64,000 bases of DNA from Otis tarda (lineage: Eukaryota; Chordata; Aves; Otidiformes; Otididae), in NCBI GenBank assembly GCA_026413225.1, contig CM048553.1, positions 44,494,001-44,558,000 of the forward strand, in the 5' to 3' direction. Positions within the stretch are counted from its first letter, which is position 1. Every line of letters begins with the position of its first letter. The notes under the pieces are model-generated. The model did not search any database. It saw only the letters and a list, made by a program, of their open reading frames with translations, and was not told the origin of the DNA. Shown piece by piece: positions 11,801 through 23,800 of the stretch. The position numbers were made by a program, and so were the translations under genes.

Positions 11801-14800
11801 CTACAACAGGTTTTAGACCCAAGTCCATCAGCTTTCCTTTCTCTTCCCGTTTATTCTCCACCCTCTTCATTGCAGTCAGAGGCAACAGCCATGTAGCAGC
11901 AACCAGCTGTGGGAAATAGCTTGTGGTGCTGCCTGTGAGGTCCTGATTCCCCAGTCTTAATGGTCTAAGCACAGACAAAATGCACAGTCCACCTGGAAGC
12001 ATCTGCTTCCAACATGACAGTTCTCTCTTTTTTTTTTTTTTTTTTTAAGGCTAAAGGTGTAATATCAGTACAGTAGGTAAGTGTGGTGCTCACTCCTGAG
12101 GGAGAACCTCACTGTATTTATGAGCCAGAGCTTCACATGAGCTCCTCCAGAGCCTCCTACTTCCCCAGGCCCAGCCATCCTCCTCTGACCATCACTGCAT
12201 GTCCCCAGGTGAGAGGAAACTCCCATGACAAACACTATTTCCTTCTGCATTAGCATAGGCTTGCTTTTGTCTCTCTGATGGGATCAAGAGCTTTTCTCCT
12301 CCATACTCAGAGTGGGAGGGACGCGGAGCTCTAACGAACGCTGCCAAGCACACTGAAAAGTGAACAGCAAATAACAGCAGTGACCTTCAATGTAAATATT
12401 TAACCACCACAGCAGGTTAGATATTAAAAACTGAACCCAGCTCCCTTGGGAGTATTTTTAGCACTTGGTAACATATTTTTTAAATTCCTTAAACACCTGA
12501 ATAAATACATTTTTAATTAAGTGCTATCTCACTTGAAACGTGACTCCAGCTCAATAATTATAATCTAAAAAAGAATAAAGGAAAGATTTAAAATATCCAC
12601 AACTCGATACTATTTTTAGTGTTAATGTGACTGGTAGTTTTGTGCTCTGTCATTTGCAGAGCCCACATGCAAAACCTCATTTAACTGAAGGACCACGAAC
12701 ACTGTAGGTGCACCACCATGTCTGAAATGAGACCCATGCTCTCTTTGGGAAGAGGAAGCCAAAATGACACTGAAAGTCAATATGTGTAACTGCCCTACCC
12801 TGCCAAGTTTAAATCTCAAGAAACTAAAGGCAGAAAACCGAAAATCTAACAGTTATTTTATAAAGCACTGTATACTCTTAACATCTGCTTACAAGTATCA
12901 CTACATTTTGACTGATCTTTAAAAATATCTCCTGGAAAACACAGGCTATTTTTCTTCCCTTGCTCCCCAGCTGCACAGGATTATTCTTTTTTAGTTTAAA
13001 AACACCTATAAGTAAATACACAATCACAGAATCATAGAATGGTTAGGGTTGGAAGGGACCTTTAAAGGTCATCTAGTCCAACCCCCCTGCAAGGAGCAGG
13101 GACATTTCCAACCAGATCAGGTTGCTCAGAGCCCCATCCAACCTGGCCTTGAATGTTTCCAGGGATGGGGCCTCCACCACCTCTCTGGGCAACCTGTGCC
13201 AGTGTTCCACCATTCTCACTGTAAAAATTTTTTTCCTAATTTATAGTCTGAATCTACCTCCTTCTATTTTAAAACCATGACCCCTTGTCCTGTCACAACA
13301 GGCCCTGCTAAAGAGTTTCTCCCCCTCTTTCTTGTAGGCCCCCTTGAGGTGCTGGAAGGCCACTATCAGGTCTCCCCGGAGCCTCCTCTTCTCCAGGCTG
13401 AACAGCCCCAACTCTCTCAGCCTGTCCTCAAGGAGAGGTGCTCCAGCCCTCTGATCATCTTCGGAGTCCTCTGGACTCACTCCAACAGGTCCATGTCCTT
13501 ATGCTGGGGGCTACATACATGAGAAGTTGTGGAAGATTCTCCCAGTTTCAGTAAGGTTTCCTCCACTCACACCGAATCATTATTTTGGAAACTGCAGATT
13601 TATTTTAAAATAAAAAATCTTAAGTATTTATAGGCAGCTATTATGCATGGAAGAATGCATCAGGTAAATACTCTGGGATGAACAGTGGATTTAGTAATCC
13701 AGCTTATTATTAGGAAAAAAATCCCTTAGAGAATTAATTTTTTTATAAACAAGCGCAGAATTTTGAAATTCCCCCTTGAAATGTCCTCAGCACGGTTTAC
13801 TCCGGCTTTTGACTAAAACAACGTATTCCCAGTCACACTCCTTTCCACGACTTCCCAGCCTGCATTACAGGAAGCGATGTTTGTGGCATCTCATTTTCCC
13901 TGTTTCACTGATCCGTGTCCCTCACTGATGCTGCAGCTTTATGAATTGATTTTCCAGTAACACACATTGACGAAATACCCACAGGAGGCTCTGGATCAAT
14001 AAGCTGCAGGAGAGAGACGTGAAATTTAACGCTTCCCACTGATTGTATGGAGATCAATCCGAACAACAAACGGTACGCGGGACACAAGCGGCCTAGGGCA
14101 GTTTCCTAATTTAACAGGCTCTTCATACTGTCTGCATTATTCATAACGCCGCACAAACAGGAGTAAGTTACGTAGGGGATGAGCCCCACACGGGGCCAGT
14201 GCATCACCCGCCAGCCACACAGATTTGCACGGGAAAACATGAGAGAGATGCCAGAGCCAGGCTCCTACCATCTCATAAATGTTCCTGCGAGCTGCGCTGC
14301 ACTGCTCCTTTTCCAAAGGCTGGAACCATTTGCTAAATTAAGTAATGAGTGCCATGCCATATGGAAACCGTTCTGAAACTACTGGGGCAAAAAAATATTA
14401 ATACAAAAATTAGTACTAGGAAAATATTTGGGCAGCTCTAGATGCACGGAGCAGTCAATCTTTGGAACCGGTGAATTTAAAAGTTGCTAATGCCGCAGGA
14501 ATAGAAATTTTAGACCTGTACATCTATAAACACTTACACATATCTGAACAGGAAAAAAAAGCAAGAGAAAAAACATTTATTGCTTTCATTTATGTTTACC
14601 CTGGAAAAAGCACTGAACCTTTTCCTTATCTATCAAATCTTTTCAAGGTTGATTCCAATTTAAAAAATAATTTTTGGAAGCCTATACCTCACTAGTTTTT
14701 AAAACATTTAAAATAGCAGGAGTGAAAACACAAGACGTAGCTAGCCTCTTGATAATACAGAGCAATCCACTTAAATGTACTTTATGCTCTCTGCAAAATT

Positions 14801-17800
14801 AACCCATGAATCAGAGGTGACACTTTTTGTTGGATTTTGCTGCTTTGGAACAAAACCCAAGAGCAGAAAGGGACAGGCACAGCCCACGCTGAGGTGCACT
14901 CGCCACGGCCTTTTCCACTAAAGCATCCTTATCCTACACTCGGTATCTAGTTGAAGATTCTTTGGACCACGTAAAAAACATTAAATATTTACATTGACTC
15001 TCTCATCCCTTGCTAATTTAAATCTTAATGTGATTCTATTCATTACACCCCCTTCTCCTCCCTCGCTCTCTCATTAGTACATAATTAACATTAACCAGAA
15101 TTAGGGACTGCGCATGCAACATGAATTCTTTTATGCAAAGTATCCTCTCCTCTATTCAGGGTAGCTTTCTCATGAGGAAACTCAAGGTTTATTACTCTGA
15201 AGAATGGGGGGTTTTGCTACATGGTGAAGAAAAAGTTGAGACATTTCATTAGCAAGCCAGATTTAGACCCCTCACAACCATAGATGGAGGGCTAGCATAT
15301 CAAACAACTTCTCACACTGATTTCCAGCAGAGCTTTCCTACTCGTTCTGCATCTCTGCAACTGATACTTAATTTGAATCAACAAACAAACATCACAGATA
15401 GGAAAAAAACCACCTGAGTCACTTTGAGGTGAAACATATAGGAAAATCTGTACTATACCCTTTGTATGACAGGACCATACTGTCCTCAAATCTCCTAATT
15501 CCTTAAATTTTTATCGAAGCCTTTGTACTTCCATGACATCCTATTTCAGCATATCCACTGCTGCTTCTAACAACGAAGCATGAAAAGCAACATGCTGTCT
15601 ATACATCTAAGGACATTGTGACAAGTTAGAAAAATATGCTTCAAAAGCACCACAGAAACATTACCAGCATATTCCTTACACAGTATAGGTCCAAAAATTC
15701 AGTACTGCTTTATTTCTGTAAATAGCCAACTGCAGCAGAAGCAGCTTCGCTGAATTGTTTGAAGGACACACACAAAACTGTTCAGCAGAGAGCAAAGTTT
15801 CAAAACACACCACAATTGTTTGCATTCAACACTACGGTCACAACAAAGTTGCAGGTCAAACAAACTGTTCTGATAAATATCTGAACATCTCTAGCAAGAT
15901 GGTCACTCCCTACCACTGAGTTACCCAAAACATTAACTGCAGCTCTCTAATGCTCTGGAAGGAATTTTTCTCCTGCGTGCATCAAATAGTACTGAATGAA
16001 GGCACAGTACAATGAAACTATTATACCAACACCAGAATTATTTAAATGAAGTCTCAGAATGGACACAGGTATATTGGAGGTATCAAGGAAACTGCCTTTC
16101 AAGTAGTGTCATGCAGAATCTAAAATCCTTACTGATCTAACAAAAAGTCAAAGGCACCCATATGTATGTACGTAAACTCCAGTAACAAACAATAAAAAGG
16201 GGAAAAAAAGAGGAGGAAGGCACAAGACAAAAACCAACAATAGTACATTATTTGTTTGATCATCCAACGCACAGCAGCAGAAAAAACCAAAGAAAATCCA
16301 GGATTTCTGTGACTCATGAGATGTCACTTTGTCTCTTATCAAAAGCAGGATCAGTCGTACTTGAATCATTCCTGAGAAACTTGCTTCATCTGGTTTTAAC
16401 AGTTTCAAATAAGATTCTACAACCTTACCAGCCAACCTTGTTGGCAGAAAGTTTCTCCTAAGAGCTAACTTTAGTTTCTACCTACCTCATATACCTTCAT
16501 ATACCTTCTGACTAACAAGAGCGTGTCTTTCCACAATCTACTCTTTACCAGACTAACTCACCCCATTTGAAATGTTGTAACGCATAAAATGTCCTTGAAT
16601 ACAAAGAAAATTCTCCAAATTGTATTTCACATTTTAAAATTATTTGGCTCTGCATTACCAGACATGTAAATACAGACGTGGTTTTTCCACACAGTAAGTC
16701 CAGTGGCTACTTTTTTTTTGGTTCAGCAATTTGTTCCCCAGCACTCACGCTGACCTCAATCTTACACAGAATTTATACTTATGCAGCACATAAGAAAGAA
16801 ACATCTGCAGCAGATTCTAATTTTTGCACAGCTTGACAAATCTACACACTAACTTAATTAGGAAGACCTCCCTGGGACTGAATTTAGAAAGGAAAAAAAA
16901 AAAAAAAAAAAGTGTTGCTTCAAGTGAAGAAACCGCACTGCGAAGCAACCATTTTGAACTGAGGCTGTCAGGTTTGGGCTGGCTGTTTTCAGATGACAGA
17001 AAAGCTTCAGTGGTACGACTTCTTGTGGCCTACTGACAGTTCTCAACATGGAACAGGAATGCCTGGGCTGCACTGGAGTTTCTCCATCGCTTCCCAGAAA
17101 ACGCTGCCACTGTGAAGCTGCATGCTTCTGCACTGCTTACAGGAACAAAAAAGATGAATGATAACTATAAATTGGTAAACCCAAACTTCCTCCCAAAATG
17201 CCCGTTATAAAGACACCAGCAAACCTTGCAATAAGAGTTCGCCATCGCAGGTGCTCCCCAAAGCCTGCCTCCACTTCTGCGATATCTCCAGGATTGTGAG
17301 GAGAAAGAAGGGGAAAAAAAAAAACAAACCCAAACAAACAAACAAACAAAAAGGGATAGGGGAGAACTTTTTCTCACAAAAAAGCATTAAACAATCCTTG
17401 GGGTAGGGAAGCAGTTAATGCCTGGACTCTTTCTCTCTCAAAACTGGGACACATCAGGACTTTGAAGTCTTAAATAATCCCCACAGCAGACACCCCCAAT
17501 CCCAGGGAACTGTGTGTGCTAGGAGCAAGAAAAAAGAAATTTCCCTACTCCTACATAATCGTAAGTGATTTTGTGTTTAATTTTATTTCCATTAAATAGC
17601 TCCCTTCACTGAGAAAAAAAGAGTAGTAGAAACGAATATGTACCGGAAAAATGCAGCAAGTTAAATGAATACATTGTCAGGAGACAGACAGAAAGACCAA
17701 TTTCCCTTCTGACACTCCCTTCCCAACTTCCTTAACTCCGTATTCAAAGCAAAATACGTAAATCATAGGAAGAAGGAAACAGTCATGCTATTACAGACTT

Positions 17801-20800
17801 TAACTATCACAACATCATCCAATGTAGCGGTAAGGAAGTTTCATGGCTCTTCTGCAAAAAAAAAAGGGAATATATAACTGTAGTTCCTTCTACTGTTTGA
17901 GTTTGTTCTTTAGTTCTACCTAGAAAATAGCAGAACGTATCTGTGTGTTTTCACCATAACTGTTTTGTTGTTATTAATAAGCCAAATCACTACATTTCCC
18001 ACTCTACTTTTTTACTAGCTGTAATATCACAGTATTTAACATAATGATGACAAAAAGAAGCATTTACTGCAAGTTGTCCTGGTGCTTCTGAGACTACAGT
18101 CTAAAAACTAGTTAGGACAAAACGCTAAAAACCGTACACAGGAAATTACCCTCAAATGGCAAAACAAACAGACTAAATTGCTTAGAAACATCAAACCAAT
18201 ACATTATCGGTCAGGAATGACACTTGTACAGGTGTGATTATCAGTTCCATTAATCATCCATTAACAATTCCCAGTATTTCTGATCTCCTGCTCCCAATGA
18301 CTCAGCACAAAGCAGACTGTATAGGTACGATATTAAAAATCATAATTTATACCTCGACTACACGACTTTCTATACAGCTTGAGATAATACACTAACTTTG
18401 TAAATGCTACAGAAACCATGATTCTTTGCAGAAACTATGAATGAAAAAAGAATGTTAGGCTTAAGTGAAAACGTGTTTTTCCTATTCCTTCATTCCAGTT
18501 GTGAAACTGTCCCATAACAAATCACGTATTACTTTAAAAGTGAGAAAGACAAATAAAAATGTTCTTACAGAATATGATGTCAGCAGGTAGCCATTTGTTA
18601 CTACAACTTAATTATATCTGAAGTACAGTCATGTGTTAATAGACTCACATAAATATAAGCACATATTTATATACGTAATGTGCGTCTCGCATTCTGCCTG
18701 GATAGAAGAAAAGTTATAGGAACTCTACAGTTTTAACTCCAAACTTCACAAAAGCAAATAGCCATAAGGTTCAAATGAAAGGTCAGAGGGAGAGCAAGCA
18801 GGAAAGTATCTGGATTTCTGTTGTGTTGACACCCACAACATCAGCTCAAAAAAACCCAAAATAAAAGCACATTTCTTACCTTCACCTACCATAGAAACAC
18901 CTATTGACATGCCCATAAACTTGCTTTTGGTCCATACGTGAGCGTTCACACACATTTTCTTCTCTTTGCACTCACAGTAAAAGCAAGATACCGGTGGATG
19001 ATGGGACACTTGTTCAGCTACAAACCTCAGCTTGTAGCACGTGGACTGGTCCTGGCCAAACTCCTTGGTCGGGTCCTTAGAAACCGCGGAGGCACCATTA
19101 GTTCTGAACGCTTTCACTTTATCTTTAGGCACATCCCACGAGCAATGAAACGTTTCACCAATTATAGGGTTATAGGGCTTCTTGGCAACTGCTCCCTTTC
19201 GGCCTTCGTGAAAAGCTGTTAGATAATACTCCACAAAGCAGATAATTCTTTCCTCGGGAGTGGCTCCAGCTGCAATTGACAAAAACAGGTCTGGATGGGC
19301 CATGAAATTTGCATACATCTCCAGCAGGGATCTTTTCTCCAAAATAAATGTTGGAAGCACTACCTGTATGCAAAGCAGATAAAGGCAGATATGATTTCCC
19401 TGTGATCACGCTACCGCGGGGGAAGGGGGGGAGAACAGTTAAGACAGCTGCAATTCTGCCCCTGCCAACTTTCGGGACAGCGTATTTTCCTCCCCTGCCA
19501 CAGCAATTTCATTCTCTTTGCAGTGTAAATAATGAGCGAAGGAAAAGCAGCGGCCTGATAGCCACGCAGGCTGCTTCCTATCTCATTACGATTCTCAACA
19601 GCAGCTCACTCAACAGGGATGGGCTGCTCCACTCACATGGAAATCTGCCTTTTCCCTTCCTCTCAGTTAACAAACCAACCATTGTTCTCCTTGTTTACGG
19701 GACATAAAACCATACTTTGATGTAAACTGATTTACATCAACAAATCCAACTAATACAACCCTCCAAAAAGGGAGGGGCACCCCCTCCAAAACCACTAGAA
19801 GATGAGTATTTTATATAAACATACACATCACCAACCTGTAAGCGGTGGAGAGCGTAAGGAGTACATCTACCCATTGTGTCAAACACCTGGGCTCCCAATT
19901 TCACTCCTGGGCCCTTGACCACCCACTGTATACGTATTAGGTCGCTTCCAGCCTCTAAAGAACCAAGCCAACCAGATTCAACCAGCACCAAATCTCAGGT
20001 GTGTTTCCATGGGTAGAACGATTCCAAGCAGCCTTCCCAGGTAAGAAAACGCTCCCCGTTTGACTCCCTCTGCCCTACACTGTCACTGTACGTGTCATGT
20101 CCCCTCCCACCTCCCATGTCAAAATCCCTTGCCACCCCTACGCTATCCTGTCACCCCTAGGCACACGGCACATCCCCTCAGTTTGAGATCGTACCATACT
20201 ACTCTGGCGGGCCTCCGCATGCCTTCACCTTATTTCAGACAAGCTAAAACAAACAAAAACTGCAAAAACTGTACATTAATGTCCGGGGACCAGAGAGGCC
20301 CCAGGGGGCACAGAAGAAAATCTGGGACTCAGCCCTAGGCAGTCTGCACCGGAGGGAGCCAGCCCTGAGTGATTTGGATGTCATCTCCAGCGGCTCACCC
20401 AGCAACGCAGATGTTGCCGAAGTCACCCACTTAGGAATAAAACTTTGTTAGAAGTTTCCAGTGAAATATCCCAGAGCGCAGGGCACAACAGACAAGGGTG
20501 CAGGACCTAAAATAATTTATGTCTCTCCATTGCTCCCCCCTCACCCTCCACACCTTGTACAGGAGCATCCCAGGGGAGCTCAGCGGTCACTCCTGTGTTA
20601 CCAACAAGGAACTTCTGGCACATACAAATTTGTCTAGAATCAAAGTGGCTCAATGATGCCAGATGCAGACCAACAGCTGTCCTCTATTAAAGCAATTCTG
20701 CTTTCCTCTTTCCTGATTGCATTTACTCTTTCCTTTTCCCAAAAGGAAGGGTTATTTACAGCAGGCAGGGAGCCACTCTTCAATCATAAACACATTTGCT

Positions 20801-23800
20801 TTCCCCTCTGCCACCCCAGCTTGCTATTCTAAGTGGGACCAAAGCACAGTTCAGTCCTTTTGGATCCCATGCATAATGAAATAGAAGCTGCCAAAACTTC
20901 TCTTAATCATTTAGTTCTTTTCAAAGAAAACTTGTAAACATGAAAAAAATTCCAGTCACGACAGCTCAAACACACTCTTAACAGCTACACACAGTAAGTC
21001 AACATACCAAACTGCAAAGAAAGATAACTGCTCTGTTTGGTAGCATACACACTCATTTGCTCTCTCCTTCTGTATACTATTTACACATATATAGTCTTTT
21101 ATAGGCTAGTAATTTTTACAAGTTTAGATATAAACCAAGTTACATCTGTAATATTCCTCTGACTCTATTCTGTAAGCCTTGAGGACTCTACGTGGTCTCT
21201 GTTACCAACTCAATGAGGCCCCAAAAGATGCAGGGCCTTAATTTTGCACCAAACTACTGAGTGCTAAAGACAGGCTACAACCCCATGGCGGTGTGACATT
21301 GAGGGGCTGGGGAGATCGGTTTTTAGAAGTGAAATGTAAAACTCTGGAAGGCAAAGTGAAAAGGCAGTAGATTTTCTTAGGCTATTTTTAGCTCTTTAAA
21401 CAATTCCCTCTTACTAGCCACATTCTCATTCTGACCAAATACTCATTATCCAATATAATCTTTAAAAAATGCAATTCAGCATTACTGACCCTCAGTACAG
21501 GATCTCATTTTAATATAAATTGTACACTCAAAGATCAGGTTATCAACAGGAAAACTGACAGCAAAACAGAAAAAAAACCCACCCCATCACTTCTGTCTAG
21601 AAATACCAGTAGTGACTATCGTGAGTTCACTGCACAGACTCGAAAGGGCAGAGAAACTCACTTGAATAAACAGCGCACTCTGCATCTCGTTATGTCCGAG
21701 TGTCTCTCTCTAAAAAGAGTGACCTTATTAGCACAAATGGAGAAGAAAACTACAGACCACACTTAAGATTATGCAGATTTTATGGTACAACACTGCTGTG
21801 GTCTCATCCTGTTGACTTGATCACATTGTTCTCATATCTGCTCTCAAATACTAGCCGTGTGCTTTGCAGCTACATGCTTAAACACAGCTACACCAACACA
21901 GCCACGAAATGGGATGTTACGAATCACTGGACTCTTTTTATTCAGTTTCAAGAATGAATTTAAAATCTGAATAAAGCTTGAGCTCCAGCTCAAATGCTCT
22001 TGCTTTAAAAGCCCAACTAAAATGGAAGCTACATCTTTAAATGCAGCAGGAAAGGATCCACTGCAAAACATAAAATAATTGAATTCTTTCCACAAAAGGA
22101 GGCAGAACTAAATACGAAAAATATTTGAGTTTTAAAGTTTACACAACTCCAGTATTACAAAATATGCCTGGAAACACTGTCTTTTACTAAATAATCTCAT
22201 AGCCTCAGTTTCAATATGCAACAGCACATATTAACATAGTAAAAAAAAAAAAAAAAAAAATCACACCAGTAATTTTTTTTTAATTTGCCCTATCTTGATT
22301 TCTACAGAAATAAGCAAAATAGAAATAAACAAATTTGGAAGCATACAGCATTCTTATTGCCAGCATTGGGCTGCATGCACTTGTGCTAGTACGCTAGCTT
22401 CCAAAGGAATGAGGTTTTCAACTCTTCCGCAGCCAAACAGAATGCATTATCCAGAAAAATACACTTAGGACCGATGGTCTTTATAGCTGTTTTGGACTGC
22501 ACTACAACAATATTCTTTTTCTGCAGTTGCATAAAAAGACAAAACTGCCGAATTTCTTCCTCTGAGGAAAAGCTGGCATGACAACCAAGATTCTCTCTAG
22601 ACTACAAAGGAAGTCGCTGAAGTCTAAAGAAAAGAGTCTCTTGATAGCATTCTAAAATGTTAGCAGAATCTCTGTTCTTATTCTTCCTCAGGCTTCAGGA
22701 GAAAAGGAAGCAGTTTAACAAGCATTTTCATTGAGGTTAAAAAGAGGATATTGCTTCAAAGCTTGACCATAATCACCTAGGTTTGAATTCACCTCTACTT
22801 AATTAGATCTGAATGCAACTGCGAAAAGTAAATGCATGACTTCTTAAGAACAGAGATATCGATCCCCACTACTATTTACTGTGAGGAAAAACACAGGTAT
22901 CAGCACCATTCTACTTTTTTTCAGAAATCTAACCAAGGTGCCCCATGCTGAGATGTCCTTCTCTTAGGGGTACAAAAGCTTTCCACCGTCATCTGTGTGT
23001 TGCTATTTTCATCCCACTGTATTTTAAAATTACAAGGTAAAAGTATATTGGCAAGCAAAGTAAAAACTTGCCACATTGTGAACGTACTATAATGTTAACT
23101 TACACCAGGCTGATATTCTGCAGAATTACTGGCAGCCCTTTTGCACAGAATGGCAATCCTTTATTTTTAGCACATATTAACTACGTAGGGAATGGAGGGA
23201 ATGCAAGGGAGTGATCACCCATCTGTACAAACTGTTTTGTGGTTCTGGGTTTTTTTAATTGCAACCCATTAGATGTCATTTGCCAACTAATTTATCAGGC
23301 TAGTTTTTTGGCACTATTTTTCATTTTTTAAAAGTCCAAAGAACAACCAATTTAGAAACGTATTTTTTTCCTCAGCAATTCCAGTTTTAAATTAGGTTTA
23401 AAGTCCTAGCCCACTCCCAGACATCAGTTTTGTACTATGTTCTGCTGCTGGGAGCTGCTCCCCGTCCCAACTCTCTCTAGCAGCTATCAAAGACTATTTG
23501 GCTACCGCAGAGTCTAGGCTGTTCCAGCAAATCCCCAGGCAGATTCAATACTTAATTGTGGGTGTTTTCCTTCACAGTAGATTTTTACTGTTTAATTCCT
23601 CATTAAAAGACATGGCAGCACGACACATTTCAAAAGTCAAGCACCTCTGCAACATTAAAATGTGGCTGCCATCACTGTGGGAAATTTATGTCAGCGCAGG
23701 CAAGGCCAAGACTAACGTAAGCAAACACCCCGTAGGAAAAGGAAAAGATGCTGTTTCCTCTGATATGGTACATGAAGGTAATGATCATGCATCCGGAACC

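Larger units (their letters stand above)
9688..18879 (-). other. OSBPL10: OSBPL10 intron (9.2 kb)
   Basis: Contains one CR1 fragment (13022-13513), a T19 run at 12028-12046, an A19 run at 16893-16911, a CAAA-type A-rich tract at 17313-17351 and a 10-bp tandem duplication at 16488-16507. The stretch at 13780-14200 is relatively GC-balanced, with few runs, and may be a conserved non-coding block. The remainder is unremarkable. Confidence 0.9.

Noticed and set aside
13241-13480. 79-codon minus-strand frame with [20 protein letters not shown]
   Set aside because: Not a host gene. It is the C-terminal end of the CR1 reverse-transcriptase ORF in the fragment at 13022-13513.
19737-19991. 84-codon minus-strand open frame upstream of the EQVSHHPP exon
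   Set aside because: Not similar to any ORP segment. The phases of the two neighbouring ORP10 exons already join directly (Arg, then Val-Val-Leu-Pro).
20282-20490. GC-rich segment starting TGTCC, ending near ACAACA, with AATAAA inside, resembling a solitary LTR
   Set aside because: No flanking duplication, primer-binding site, polypurine tract or second copy is seen, and the family is not recognised. The end bases alone are weak evidence.
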